Shown here: positions 13,401 to 27,259 of the stretch, one piece after another | Numbering within the stretch: position 1 is the stretch's first letter | Layout: each line of letters begins with the position of its first letter | The notes under the pieces: model-generated | Told to the model about the DNA's origin: nothing | The model's database searches: none | What the model saw: only the letters and a program-made list of their open reading frames with translations | DNA from: Phascolomyces articulosus | Taxonomy: Eukaryota; Mucoromycota; Mucoromycetes; Mucorales; Lichtheimiaceae | Direction: 5' to 3' | Assembly (NCBI GenBank): GCA_025677815.1 | Contig: JAIXMP010000052.1 | Location: 152,260-216,259, forward strand | Length of the DNA stretch: 64,000 nt | Position numbers and translations under genes: made by a program

Positions 13401-13490
13401 TCCGAGATACCATTGAAAATCAAATCAGAAGAACACGCATTTGAATTACTTGGTATATCCTATATCGAACCCAATATGCGAAACTGTTAG
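10428..13490 (+). CDS. POL4: Family X DNA polymerase with BRCT domain (Pol4 / Pol mu-lambda type)
   Basis: Predicted 552-residue protein in 14 exons: 10428-10527, 10598-10692, 10830-10864, 10952-11233, 11340-11371, 11439-11659, 11746-11794, 11917-12039, 12161-12290, 12381-12479, 12605-12717, 12832-12929, 13028-13174 and 13356-13490 (1659 nt, all junctions in frame). Residues 1 to about 85 form a BRCT domain (LSGLKVTFIP...VVSVDWLKEC). The polymerase core has the helix-hairpin-helix region (ITGIGKKIGGLID), the fingers (FGVGPSTANIWW), the palm metal-binding motif GGYRRGKEQCGDLDIIVSW with two Asp, the third Asp in RQVDLVVATP, and the nucleotide-contact segment TGSRHFERDLRDYAKK. Pol4-type enzymes fill gaps during non-homologous end joining, with the BRCT docking to the Ku-ligase complex. 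Fungal Pol4 proteins relate to both Pol mu and Pol lambda, and I do not assign one. No lambda-like Ser/Pro stretch is evident. Confidence 0.93.
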
Positions 13491-14538
13491 GTTTTTACTT
13501 GCTTGTCATTTTCCAAACTTCCTCCTGCATCTCTTACATATTCTATATATATGGCTATCCTTTACGAAAATTTACTTTTAAAATATCTATACTATAACCA
13601 AACAAAAAAAGTATTCTTGATGTATACATGTATGCATAATATACTTATTACAATCCTCCACCCTTATAAGTACAAGGAACTTTAGTAGTATATACGTATA
13701 TAATAAAAAATATCGAAACTATTATTGCAAGGAAAATAGTTGTTGGTACGTTCCAGAATTGGGAGTTGAATTTGACCACTTACAATGAGAAATAAGAAAA
13801 AATGAGCCATCATTATTTTGAAAATATGCAGTGCACCCAAATTCAACTTATTAACTGGACAACGCTTATGTTCCATTACAGAGTCAAAAAAAAAAGGCAC
13901 AACAGCACACTCAAGCGAACAATACCCCGCAATGCAGCAACTATTTTTTTTTTTTTTTTTTTTTTTACAAACTAGAACGGAGCGAATTCTAAAAATTTGG
14001 ATGCAGGTTTGTGTTATGTCAAATGTCAAACCACTGGTTCCAAATTAATGTTCACTATACGTAAAATATTTCTCTATATCAGTTAATACAGTTTTGCTTG
14101 TACTGCCGCGCAGCATTATAGGACAATTATCCTGAACCAGTACCAACGTGAGTGACGAATCATACAAAAAATTCAAGAACAAAAACAGGACAATGGGATC
14201 ATCAACATACAAAACTCAATCCCTTCCCTCTCCTCCTCCACCATATGCTGCATTTTAGGTTTATCTATCTCAATTTTAACTATTTAACTGCTATTTTTTT
14301 TTGATAAATATGTAATAAAAACATTATGTTTATCATTGAAATATAAAAAAAAAGTTGTTGGGATATACAAAGTTATCAAATAATTTAATGTGAGAGAGAA
14401 AAGAAATTCAATAATATCCATGATATGTGTATTATTGGGTCTGTTATATAAATATACTATAACGAATGTATATTAAATGTTCATAATAAATCAAAGGTAT
14501 ACGTATTAAAAAAAAAAAGGAAGGCCAGTTTATTACAA
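13491..14538. other. Convergent intergenic region
   Basis: This lies between the 3' ends of the polymerase gene (plus) and the first P450 (minus). It contains a 23-base poly-T run at 13945-13967 and no recognisable gene. Confidence 0.65.
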
Positions 14539-16857
14539 CTACAGTAAGCTAGAACTACGTCTAACAAAACGATGTGTTGTGTCAATGGGGGGCATGGTTA
14601 AACCAGCATCTCCCCATGCATCCAAGTCACACATTTGAGGTTCGCCCTTTTCGTTCAAAGGAGCTTCAATGGTAGCATAGGCAAAGACACGGACAAGAAC
14701 ATTGAACATTTCGATTTCTGCAAGATGAATACCAGGACAAATACGACGACCCCAACCAAAGTTGTAATGGTCACGAGTATCAATATTAGAGTTTGCAGCA
14801 GCAGACATGGTCTTGAGATTGTTAAGGAAACGAGTGGGAATGAATTTCTCGGGTTCAGGATAGACTGTTTCATTCTTGTGAGTAGCGTACATGTTGCTAA
14901 CAAGAATACTTCCCTTGGGAATGAAATAACCACGGCATTCAACTGTTTTTAAAATGATTAAAGTTAGGATACTGCAAATGATAACTGAATAGAAAATGTA
15001 TAAAACTTACGGTCTTCAGTTGATTCATGCATTAAACCAAAGTGAGTGGGAGGACGGTATCTCATAGCTATAGATTAACATGCCAAATGAAAAATTCTTT
15101 AGTATATATAATAACATGGATTCCAGCATATTTTTTCTATATATTTATATATATATATATATATCATGATCCCATCCCATCCCATTGTTATTATAAGGTA
15201 CTTTACCTTCCTTCTGAACGGAAATTAAATAAGGTAGTTCTTCTCTTTCACCAAATTTAGGGATACGTTTGTGCACAGAGATAAAAGCATCCAATTCACG
15301 GATAATTTCAGCCTGAACATCAGGGTGATGAGTCAAGATAGCAAATGTCCATGCGAGTGTACCAGAAGTTGTATCAGCGCCAGCGCCGATCAATTCATTG
15401 ATAGTCACCATAATACCATCGTCATCAAGTAAATTGGTTTCATCCTTAAGAGTATAAAGATTCTTTACCAAACTATCCCCTTCACGTTCCAAAGCTTCCT
15501 TGATCAAACGACGGAAACAAGGATTACGTCTATCCCGAATAAATGCCTTTTGTTTTGCTTCCTTGCCAAGAATCACATCCAAAACAGAAAGAATAGGTAA
15601 GAACCAAGCGGTATCTTCAGCAACACCACACATTTTCATGTTACGGTCCACAATGCTGACCACTTCTGTAAACATCGGATCATTGACACTGGTAGCACGT
15701 TTACCCAAACAAGTAACGAACAAAAAGTTCATGGTAGCAAATTGAAGAGGTTTGACTACATCAATGCTTCCCTTTTCTTCAGTCACCTTGAGTAAATGAT
15801 CAACGATAAAATCAGCTTCTCGTTCAAGAATAGGAGCAAACTTTTGAATATTCTTGGGTGCCAACACATCCAAAGCTATTATTATTATTATTATTATTAT
15901 TAATTTACACAAAGATTAGCATTTTTTTTATGAGCGAGGTCACGCTTATATTTATAATAATAAAATTACCGCGTGAAACATGGAGTCCAATTACAAATGA
16001 AAATATTAATACCTGCAGTCCGTGTTTTTTTCCATCGTTTGTCCGCATTTGGGAAAGCAATACCTCTAAAATAATTTTGTCATGTCACACAAGCATGAGC
16101 CCACCCTCGTTTTGATTGAATTATGTTACACTTCTTCTTGTTTACCTTTGATTAATAGCATGATGCTTGCCAGCGTAATTTTGGAAAGGTCTACCAGATG
16201 TTACGGCACCATTACTACTAAAGACTATTATAATAATAATATCAGAACATTAAATTCTTGTAATTTATATCAATGGAGAAACTTACTTTCGTGAGCAAGG
16301 AAAGGATCAGAGATAACAATCCATGGTTTTTGTCCCATATGAATACGAATAATAGGACCTGTTAAAAAAATAATTTGTGTTATCGATAACGTTTCACATA
16401 TATAAAATGCCAATGAAGTATTTATGCTTACCTAGTTCTTTTTGCCATTCAGTAATTTTAATGGCAGGAAGTTCAGCAAGCATAGGAAGATGGCCTGTTT
16501 ATAAAAAAAAAATCAGTGGATTTGTTGTCAATAGAAGATAAAAAAAAGTCGGTGTTTTTGATAACGTGTTCAAATATGCAGCTGCACATATGAATCCAAA
16601 ACGAAACCCATGTTTTGAGAAGTTTTTGTTCGGTTTGTTGTCGTTGCAGTTGTTTGTTTGATGAAAAAAAAATATTTACCAAGATAAGGTACAGCGCCTT
16701 TGGGAACAGGAATTTCTTTATAACCAGCGTCGATGGCCTTTTTTTGTTGATGAGAACGATAAGCTGTATAGATACCATAAGTGACCAAACCAACAGCTGC
16801 CGTAATGGGAGCTGCAGATATAAGGTCGTTTACTTTCTTGTTGTTCGTGAAAGTCAT
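14539..16857 (-). CDS. Cytochrome P450, paralogue A of tandem array
   Basis: Minus-strand gene of about 520 residues in eight exons, starting at the ATG at 16857 (MTFTNNKKV). First exons are 16857-16680, 16494-16432 and 16358-16287; the last ends at the TAG at 14539-14541. The N terminus has a hydrophobic anchor followed by KEIPVPKGAVPYLG, the proline-rich hinge. The I-helix motif is AGADTT, the K-helix ExxR is EAMR in KEAMRYRPP, and PEPEKFIPTRF is the PERF-like segment. The heme-binding loop is FGWGRRICPG, with the Cys thiolate ligand. It should be an ER-anchored monooxygenase using a reductase partner; the substrate is unknown. Its sequence style recalls the Mucoromycota CYP509 family, which is only an impression. 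Unlike paralogues B and C, it has no intron just before the I-helix. Confidence 0.92.
15877..15903. repeat. (TTA)n microsatellite in P450-A intron
   Basis: About nine tandem ATT/TTA triplets lie in the intron that precedes the large central exon of P450 A. This is a simple repeat likely to vary in length. Confidence 0.85.
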
Positions 16858-18703
16858 GAAAATGAGTGGAGAAATTATAAGAAAGAGAAGAAAAGGTTCG
16901 TTTTCTCGTAAATGCCTTTTCAACGGGGTACTTTTAGTTTCGGTACACGAATCTGGAGTAACGTTCCTCTTGGTCAACACTACACAACAAGTTTGCTCCG
17001 ACAGGATGAGTATGTTGGCATATTTTAAAAGTATTGTAGTAGAAAAGAGAATATAGACTGGCAGTCATGCGATAATATATCAACAACAATCATACTTGAA
17101 TTCTTTTTTTATATATATAGCAAACAAGATATCTTGATACCTGGACAGAAAAGGAAAGGTTATAATAATTACTATATAATATAAAAGAAAATTCTTAAAT
17201 GAGATGGGAAAAAGAATGAGAGGGGTGTATTGGGAGAAGAGAGAAAAAGAGGCGTTTTGAATGAAGAGGAGAAAGAAAGAAAGAAAGAAAGAAATAGAAA
17301 CAACAGCAAATATCTTTTTCATATTTTGAAAAGCTTCTTGAGGTCGTTATGATAAGTTTATTATGTCATACATTCATTTCACATAGCCACATACATTTAC
17401 TACTAATTGATGATTTATATATTCTTATGAGATCCATCATATGTTATCGTTTAAAAGTAAACTGATCCATTCGCTCGTTTGCTTGGTAGGAGAAGAAATC
17501 AACATAAGGTACAAATGCGTGGGGTTATAATCTGCGTTTGAATTACCTGAAAACGATGCGGTTCGTGTGAGTATCTTCATACACGTACCTTTTTGATTTG
17601 ATTAAAAAAAATAACTTTTTCATCGTTTTCAAAAGATGAACAGTTGCCTTTTTTTCCTTCTTGATACTAACTGCGTTATATTTTTAGGAGATAATTGAAC
17701 AAAGCCGAGTAATTAAGGAGGGTGACAGGGCTTAAACCTTAGCTCTCTCTCTCATTATCTCTAGATCTCTATTTCCAGTATGAAAGGAGATACTCTTCTT
17801 TTTTACCGACTAATATATAAAAAAACGTTCAGTGTTGTGCTTTATAAAAGACGTTATTCTTTCTTCGAGGAGGTAGGTTTTAGCCATCCTTTTTTTTTTT
17901 CTTCTTATTGGCGGACTTTTTTTTGGCGTTAGTGAATATTCACATATTACTGTTATTATAAACTCGAGTAAACAAAAGCACGAGGCATAACTAATAAAGT
18001 GAAAAAATGGATCTTCAATTTAGATCTCCTAAAATCGTGTGTGGCTGACTTGAATGTCAAGTGTCAGTTGACGCCGCCTTCTCATCCATTTTTTTTATAA
18101 TAATAACCGTACTAACCATATAATCATTTGAAAGAGATGTACAGTACAACGTTGCATTAAATATCACTATTGCCGGTAGGGATAAGATTAGAAAAGAAAA
18201 TGTGGGTTGCTTATTTTTTTTTTGTGATGTATGTCAAATTAATTGCTATCATTATTGCTTTTATTATTAAACAAACTAGATCATACTATTAACTATCGAT
18301 TGCGTTCAGCGAAAGAAAAACTAGTTATTCTAATTTTGCTATGACGTAAAAGAAGTAAAATCGTTTGTTTAATACGATCAATAAAAAAAAGTCAGGAACG
18401 TCGTCGTCGACAGTAATCAAATCTTTATAAATTATTAAATCAAAAGAGTATTCTTCTTTAAGAAATTAAAAGGAGAATCATCATGTATATAGTATTTTAC
18501 GTGGCTTTGCCATATACTAAGTTTTCCCAATAATTTAATTTATCATCATCTTTATCAACAACATTCATTTAGATGCATGATAGACACAGTCATAGTTATC
18601 AGTATATAGAAATGATTTATAATAATACACTCCCTCGTTTTTAGGATTTTCTCCCGCTCATTTTGATGAATTGTACAACCATGAACCAAAAACAAGCTTT
18701 TTA
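16858..18703. other. Intergenic region upstream of P450 A
   Basis: Probable promoter of P450 A, plus the 3' flank of P450 B. It includes a (GAAA)n-like tract at about 17272-17294 and long A/T runs. No gene is recognised. Short frames at 17080-17322 are low-complexity. Confidence 0.55.
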
Positions 18704-21273
18704 TTACACCAGATGACTGGAACGTTCAACAAAGCGCAATCTAGGAGAAACAGGCATTATAGTAACACCATTGTTTCTCTCATCATCTAAATCCGGATAT
18801 TCTGGACAATCTCGTGTGTTCATCCGCGCCTCGATGGTTACTTTTGAAAATAGCCTGACAAGTACCATGAATACTTCTACTTCTGCCTATATTTCACCGA
18901 ATAGTAACATTGATATATACATTAAATATTATGATAAATATAACAAGATTGTGTGAGAATTAATGGATTTTCGTCGTGATTGATATATTAACAAAAATGG
19001 CTACCATCATTACTGCAACAGCGATGCTGCAGGTTGAATGCTTCCTTTTTTATCTGCCACATCTTCATTCCCCTCCCCATCCCCCTTTTCTCCCCTTCCA
19101 CAATCACAAACAGCTCACAGACAATAACAAATCATTTAAGTATACCATACCAAATAAATTCCAGGACATATTCGTCTTCCCCAACCAAAATTAAAGTGAT
19201 CTCGGTTTTCAGTCTTTCCATTCGCTGAAGCATACATTGGTTTTGAATCATTTGAAAATCTCTCAGGGTTAAATTTTTCTGGTTCTGGATAAATATTCGG
19301 ATCTTGATGTAACGCGTTCATACAACTGATAAGGATAGTTCCCTTGGGAATATGATATCCATGACAGTGCACTATTATACAAGTGTAACCATGATGTAAC
19401 CGTCAATATACATCATATTGGATTCATTTGCCTGTATGTCATAGAATAATAGTATAATATAATAAAACTTACAATCTTTAGTTGCTTCATGAGGTAAACC
19501 AAACGGTGTCGTCGGTTTATATCTCATACATTCTTTTTGGACTGAGAATAAGAATGATACTTGATTTCGTTCTTCGAATGTGGGTAGTCGATTGTACTTT
19601 TTAATAAATTGATCAAGTTCTTCACAGATCCTATTTTGCACATCATCTCGAAAACGACATAGAATCATCAATGCCCATGTCAAGGTAATTGCCGTCGTAT
19701 CTGTTGCACCCGCTACCATATCAACTAAAAAATTGTATAATGTGTTACAATGACCGCAAATTCAACACAGTACTTATTATAATCAATAATGAACTTACCC
19801 ATAATGACCATAATGTCATCATCATCCAACCTAGAGATTTTTTTGTTTTTATATATTGTTTTTAATAGACAATCATTTTCATTTTCAATTGCCTGCTGGA
19901 TCAAATGACGAAACAATGGATCGCGTTTATCACGGATAAAATCGGCAATGCCTTTTTCTCGTTGAAATATAATATCCATAAATGAAATAATAGGTAAGAA
20001 TGTACTGATATCGGCTGAAGCGTCTGCCTTTTCCATTCCTTCATCAATAAGACCAATCATTGTACGAAACAAAGGATCCTGAATAGATTCTGCTCGCATG
20101 CCAAAACAGGTCGTCATAATGACATTGAATGATGCAAGTTGTAATGGTTTGAAAATATCTACCCCTTGATCTTGGCCTTTGGACGTTTTCAATAAATAAT
20201 TAACGAGATCATAAGCTTCATTTTCGATCAAGTTCAAGTATTGATTGACATTTGTCGGTGAAAGTACTTCAAGTGCTATTATATAGTCAATAATATAAAT
20301 GTTATAGGTAAATGTTAATTGAAACGTGTAACAAAAATAGTAACAATCGAGATCGACTTTTTATTAAGATTCATTTCCTCCTTTTATCTTCCTCCCTTCT
20401 CGAAACCATGATAAATAAATTGTTTCTGTTTATACCAAGTGCTCGTGCTTTTTTCCAACGTTTATCTGGATTCGGTGTAGCAATGCCTCTAACATCCATA
20501 TCTTCCCCTCATTGGGGATTTTTACTTATTAAAGACATTTGTTTGTATTTCCTAGGAACATGATATAAAAACATATATCTATACCTTTGACCTTTGGCAT
20601 GATGATGTGTAAATAAACTAAAGGTTCGTCCAGAACTTGAAGCGCCCTGTGAATTGAAAACCTCATTAGCAATAAAGGGGTCACCGATCAAAACCCAACG
20701 TTTGACCCCTAAATGTACTTGAATGATAGGCCCTGTAATTATTTTATGCATCCTCATCCATTAGCGTGCTGTACTTCATGTTTTATTTTCTGACCCCCTA
20801 AAAATCAAAGACAAGGAAATTCTTTTTTTTTTTTTTTTACCTAACTCCTTAATCCATTCGGCAGCTTTTAGACCCGGATGTTTACCAAGGATAAATAAAT
20901 GTCCTGTATAGTGTTGAGTAGTTATGGATGTTTATGCAAACATTTCAGTACAGTATTTATATTCTGTCTTGACAATGATAATTTAAAATGATAAACCGCC
21001 AGCACATAACTGAAGGAGGTACCAGCTTATTCTTACGGACATACCAAAATACGGCAATGAGCCTTTCGGTGTTGGTATTTGAGTAAAAGGAATCAATGTG
21101 TTATTACTGTCTTCATTTTTGCTGTTGCTGCTTTTATTCATGAATATATTGGTCCATAATACCCTTTTGAGTATTATATAACTTGAGACGACACCAGTAG
21201 CAGCAGTTATTATGAGTAACATGGGTGGGAGATTATTTTGATTTTGTTCCCAACATCTGACAAGTCTTGACAT
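18704..21273 (-). CDS. Cytochrome P450, paralogue B of tandem array
   Basis: Minus-strand gene of about 530 residues in ten exons, from the ATG at 21273 (MSRLVRCWEQ) to the TAA at 18704. The N terminus has a membrane anchor (LLIITAATGVVSSYIIL) and the hinge IPTPKGSLPYFG. The K-helix ExxR is ECMR, the PERF segment is PEPEKFNPERF, and the heme loop is FGWGRRICPG. The I-helix reads AGATDTT, so the Asp-Thr pair is kept although spacing differs slightly from AGxDTT in paralogue A. The last exon (18886-18704) is separated by a 264-bp intron (19150-18887). It encodes AEVEVFMVLVRLFSK..., which aligns with the C termini of the neighbouring paralogues. Without this exon the gene would look truncated after the heme loop. 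One exon junction near 20272-20440 is less certain. Confidence 0.88.
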
Positions 21274-22820
21274 TGTATAATCATACGTTTTATTATTTTA
21301 TTATTTGGAAAGTGTGTAGAAGAAAGAAGAAAGTAGAAAGAAAAGGATAATACGGTAACAACAGCAGCGAAGACATGGTATTAATCATTACCTATAAACA
21401 ACAAGTACTTACATGACTGCTGCTGACTTGATGATGCTGCATTGATTTGCAGCTAACATGCATAATCATGGCGTCGTTAATGATTTTACCTTGAAAATAT
21501 TGTAATAAATGATCTTTCTGGTTTTAATATAGGTCTTTCAGCTTTCTCTTGCTTTGAATAGAGAGAAGTCACTCTACATGTCAGTGTGTATTATAATCTT
21601 GAAAAGCCCTACAACAATGTTCCATCACGCCATGTTTTCCGCGGGAAATGAGTTTGTTGTTGTATCCAATGTCACACATACGAGTATTCTAAGATTGTCG
21701 ATTTCTAAAAAAAGTTAATCTAAAGTTATTGTAGCTTATTAAAGTTGTTTAGTTGACGGGCCGAGTATCTAACAATAGTAATAGTTATCTTGCTTGAATT
21801 TATTTTTATCATGAGCCATCATCACTTTATTAATATTATATAATGTTTTACACAATGGAAATTAATAATAATCACCCCATCGAAATCGTTCTTTTTATTA
21901 TGAGTTATCGAAACACCCTTTGGTAAAATTAATTTACCGACGATAATTAATTGTTTCCGTAACGCACAGATATACTCCATTGATAAAAATTATTTTTATA
22001 ATACAATCTTATAGGAATGCATAAATTTCTTTCTTGTCAAACAGAAGTTTCCTTGAGTGCTCTGCATTGTTACTAACCAAATTGACAATCACAAAGTTTA
22101 CAGAATACAAACAACGTTGCTTTATTATTATTATTATTATTATCGTATCCTTAATAAATGTTAAATGAATAATGTAATAACAATGATGATGTTGATAATA
22201 ATAGTAAAGGTTTGTAACTATGCATTAGTACGATCATTAGCAAATTAAATATTACATTAATTCATCGGCAGAAATACGTGGTAGATATAAAATATCCCAC
22301 GGAATTTTCTTGTTTCCCCAGCTTTTTTTTATCTTGTCACCTACAGCAACAAGAATACTGTGTTGCTAGTCCTTCCCTCAACCTTTATTTTATTATCACT
22401 GTACCATATCCGAAAAATTGCTGCTATTTTGTCAGCTTAGTTAGTAATAATACTATACGATCAACAAAAATAAGAAAACTAGCAATAAAATTACAAGATA
22501 AATAATATCAGGAGGTATCACAGAGGTATTAAAAATAAATATTATTAAAAAAGAGTGAATTTGAAAAAAAAATGAATGTACGTTCTAAAAAGGCAAAAAA
22601 AAACGAAAATAAGGCTTAAATAAATAAATAAGTAAATAAAAAACCACAAAGTGGGCATAATACGAAAAAAATAAAGAATGAGTGAATAAATCAAATGGTA
22701 GAAAAAAAGATAAAATGTCAAAAAGGTTGCTTTCTTGGAATCCACATAATTAATAATTAAACAACATCAAAAGGAATGGTGATGGTTTGATATAAAAAAA
22801 AGAATTGCTTTATGCACTTC
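21274..22820. other. Intergenic region between P450 genes B and C
   Basis: About 1.5 kb of AT-rich DNA with a (TTA)n run at about 22121-22143. It should contain the promoter of P450 B and the 3' region of P450 C. No gene is seen. Confidence 0.6.
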
Positions 22821-25086
22821 TTAAACCAATGCGTCAGTGCGTTCGATGATACGAACATTATCAGTTAATGGTTGCAAGACGAGACCAGCGTCACGAGCAC
22901 CATTCAAATCAGGAAGAATAGGTTCACCATCAGCACCAAGGATAGGAAGGATGACAGACTTTGCAATGATACGAACCATCACATTAAACATTTGGACTTC
23001 GGCAAGATGGATACCGGGGCAAATACGACGACCCCAACCAAAGTTATAGTGATCACGGTTTTCAATACGTGTGTTGGCAGATGCAAACATGGTCTTAGTG
23101 TTATCCATGAAACGGTCAGCAACGAACTTTTCAGGTTCAGGGTAAACTTCAGGATCCCAATGCATGGCGTACATGTTACTTCCAAGAACGGTGCCCTTGG
23201 GAATGAAATAACCACGGCACTCGACTAGAAATGATATATTTCATCTTTTTTGGTTAGTTTTTTATTACTCACTCATAATAAAAAGTGGTTGGATAATTAT
23301 TCTACTTACGATCTTCGGTGGCTTCGTGCAAAAGACCGAAAGGTGTGGTGGGTCTATAACGCATGCATTCCTTTTGAACGGAAATCAAGAACGGAACTTC
23401 GTCACGATCCTTAAATGTGGGAACATGGCCGTGAACCTTGATAAAGGCGTCAATTTCATCACGAAGCTGTTGTTGCACTTCAGGGTGATGGCATAAAATA
23501 ACCATTGCCCAAGAAAGAGAAACAGCAATAGTATCAGCACCTGCAGCAATAATATCATCTACAATTATAAATAATATCATGAGTAAAAAAAAAAAAAAAA
23601 AACCGACCCATTATTTTTTTCCATAAGTCAACATCCACTTCCATCTGCAGAATATACTTACTAATGGTGACCAAGATAGCATCATCATCAAGATCATATT
23701 CTTCCTTGCATTCATACAATGATTTTACCAAACAATCAACATCACCTTCCAAGGCTTCCTTGATCAAACCTCTGAACAAGGGATTACGCTTGGTAGTAAT
23801 AAATTCTCGCATACGACGTTCCTTGCGGAAGATGACATCCAAAATTGCAACAATGGGTAAGAAAGTACTCATATCTTCAGCAGCACCAGCCAATTTCATA
23901 CCAGTATCGACGGTGTGGATGATCTTTTTGAAGAGAGGATCTTGAAGGGAGGTAGCACGCTTACCAAGAGCAGTTGTCAAAACAACGTTCATGGCAGCAG
24001 CTTGGAAAGGCTTAATGACTTCGACAGAACCATTAGCAAGAGTAGCAGACAAGAGATGTTTCACAATGAAGTCGGATTCAAACTCAAGAATAGGTGCGAA
24101 CTTGTCAACGTTCTTTGGTGCTAAAATATCGAGGGCTGTATATAATAAGAGAAATCATCAGTATCTTGATCATGTTTTCAATACGTATATATGTTCTCTA
24201 TTTACCAGCAGTACGTGTCTTCTTCCATTGTTTACCAGGATTGGGGAAAGCAACACCTCTAATAAAATTTCACATGGAAAAACAAAGTTTATTAGCGTAA
24301 CATTTTCAAAAAAAAACTGCTAGTGGTGTCACTACTCCCCATCTTCAAGAAATGCTTGTTTTTCTTGTATGATATTTATTTACCTTTGGTGGATCGAATA
24401 ATGTTCATGAGTATAAAGTTGATAGGGTCTTCCCGATGTGACACTACCCTTAGTCATGAAAATCTAATAATTTATAATTTAGGACATGTAATGATTAGAT
24501 ATGCAAACCCACACACAGCATATATATAATTACACAACATTCATGTAGTGTTACAGGTTTATAACTATAATATAGTAAAGTATCTCATCCTTTTCTTTTA
24601 TATATACCTCATGAGCAATTAAAGGATCACTAATCATCACCCATTCTTGAACTCCCATATAGATCTTCATAATAGGACCTAAAATATATCATTAAAAAAT
24701 AAGGTGTAAATACTAATAAAATTTTTGAAATCAGATATTGTCATTTTTTGATCCGTTACCATGCTTCTTTTGCATTTCAGTGATTTTGAAAGCGGGGACT
24801 TCACCAAGAGAGAGCAAGTGACCTATGGAATAATTAATGTTAATAAGATTAAATAGTTGGATGATGGGTATAGTCTATATTTACCGAAATAAGGGATGCG
24901 ACCATCAGCAACCGGGATCTCTTTATATCCCTTGGGAGTTTTATTATTGCTTCGAACAGCTGTAGCAAAAGCAAATGCAGCTAAACCAGCAGCTGCTGCA
25001 ATACTGACGACTGGAGCATATTGATGCTGTTGTAATTGAGTAACAGTAGCAGTAACCGTGGAAATATCAGGGATTTGAAAGCTCAT
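22821..25086 (-). CDS. Cytochrome P450, paralogue C of tandem array
   Basis: Minus-strand gene of about 520 residues in nine exons, from the ATG at 25086 (MSFQIPDIST) to the stop at 22821. The N-terminal anchor is Ala-rich (VVSIAAAAGLAAFAFATAV), followed by KEIPVADGRIPYFG. The central region has KRATSLQDPLFKK and the I-helix AGADTIA, in which the usual second Thr is Ile but the catalytic Asp-Thr pair remains. ExxR is ECMR, the PERF segment is PEPEKFVADRF, and the heme loop is FGWGRRICPG. It is very close to paralogue A at both ends (ECRGYFIPKG, RDHYNFGWGRR, GIHLAE), so the three genes arose by tandem duplication. The gene shares strand and orientation with A and B but has its own upstream region. 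Substrate unknown. Confidence 0.92.
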
Positions 25087-27259
25087 GTTTTTGTTATATT
25101 AAAATGAATGAATGAAGAAGAGTTGTGGGGTTTATTTTGAAAGTAGCAGTTAAAGAAGAAGTTGTGAAATAAAAGTTTTTGAATTTTTTTTTTTTTTTTG
25201 GATATAAATGAAGAGCAACAACAACGCGGAGGTGACTAAAAAAGTCCGTATATTGTAACACTAATGGATTCAAAGTAATAATAAGGTAACCACACTCATC
25301 TAAAACGAAATGCTGGTGGATGGATTATGATGGCCCGACAACGGGATTAACACAAAATGTCTTTAATGCCCTTTGCTACCCAAACTGTAGATCTCCGACG
25401 GATGAAAAAGAGAGCACGAGGCGGAGAAAAGCACAAGGGTGACACTGACCACCAGTTGTCAGGTACAAAAATATTTTTTATTCTATTTAGATCTAAAAGT
25501 CAAGTTTGCGTGAGAGAGAGCATGAGTGAGAAAGACAAAAACTGCCCACATTTTTATTATTATTGTCAATTTTCTCAGTAAAATAATACACTTGTACAAC
25601 ATATAAAATTGAGTATCATTACATAAATAACCCCACCAAGCTTCATATTATAAGAAGGAGCGGGGACAAGAGAAAGAAAAATGCTGATAATAAATTTGGG
25701 TTCTTTAGTATCACATTTTTATTAGATTTTATTATTATTATTATTCGTGTTACTTGAAAATGTGTAATCCGTGCGTAACACAGTAGTAATAGTTTAGTAC
25801 ACTGAAATTGACTGAAGCTATTATTATATATACTTCACACGACGATGACCTTATTTCATATTATTAAAGAAGAATCCAACAATATAATAGATTGGGCTGT
25901 GCTGTGTAATAATGCTCATTTGAAACCTTCTCTTCTTTTTTCCATCTAAGTCTCAGTTTCATATTATACCATCATGGTGGAGAGAAGTTATATAAAAGTA
26001 TTGATAGAGAAAAAAATGAGTCTTACCATAATTGGTATTTGACATTTGATTTGACAGAAACGATCAAAAAGATGTGTTGATTTTAATTAAGCTTAACTAC
26101 ATTATTATATTCTCTCTCCCCTCAATCACGATTCCATGGGTTTGTAACCAAGTAATGACAAATTCCTCCACAGAAACATAACTCAACCCAACTGGCCATT
26201 TAAATCAGATAGCAGTATTATATAATATCGCCAGATGTACCATATCAAATCTACAATTGTTCAAGTTAATACAATTTTACTCATCAATTATAGCATTTTT
26301 TACTCCCTGTAAATAAAATAATGTCTTGAGCTTATTTTTACGTGTAAACACAAACACTTGGTAGAGTATATTTGCTTTTTGCTAAAAAAAAGAGGAAGGT
26401 CGAGATGAGGTTTGTGAAAATAATAGTTCAATATCTTGTACTTGCTTATAACCTTATTTAGAATCTATTAGTTTTTGTACTTTTCTTTCACATAATACCA
26501 AAGTACGCAGTGATATTTTTTTAATATCACAAATTTTTCAATTATTTGAAATAGAACCAAATATTTTATGCTTAAAGTTATATTCTCTCCCCTAGGATTT
26601 CGTCGGCAGCATATAATAATGAATTAGAACAGAGCCCTCTCTCTATAATAAAATTAATGCTATTCCGTCTATAATGTTTTTATGCATTGAATAGTAGGTC
26701 CCTGGATAATAAAAGCCAATAATCAATGAATTTAATAACCCGTGTACTCGGAAAAAAGACTTTGCATTGGAAAATAACTAATTTTTCGCTTGGCATGGTC
26801 AATAATTTTTATACTGCTATTTCGTGGCAGAAATTTCATTATTTGTTCATGCACAATTTTATTTAAACAGTCAAAATTATGGCACGACAATACATAGTTT
26901 CCAAAAACCACAAAGAATATTTAATCTATTTTATGGTAAAGTGCTGAGTTACTACCACCACTGATGACATCTATTGTTCTCCTTTGATTATATATATATA
27001 AATAGTATATTACTATGATAATGATGATAATGATCACGTAGTAAATAGTATATAGTATATATAGTAAAGTTGGTCTTCATATAAATTAAAAGAATGAGTA
27101 ATGAACTCATATATCTTTTTCACTTTTTTTTTTTTTTTGCTTGAAACGCATAAGCCTCTTCTTTTTTTCATCTGGACCATACGATTGTACAACCACCAAC
27201 TTTTTTTTGTAAAACTAAACTAAACGTGAAATATAATTACACAGCAAAACAAATTTAAA
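25087..27259. other. Divergent intergenic region (P450 C / rhomboid)
   Basis: About 2.2 kb between two divergent 5' ends, the longest gene-free gap in the left half. It is AT-rich with poly-T runs (25179-25198, 27124-27138) and no recognisable gene. It presumably carries the promoters of both flanking genes. Confidence 0.6.
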
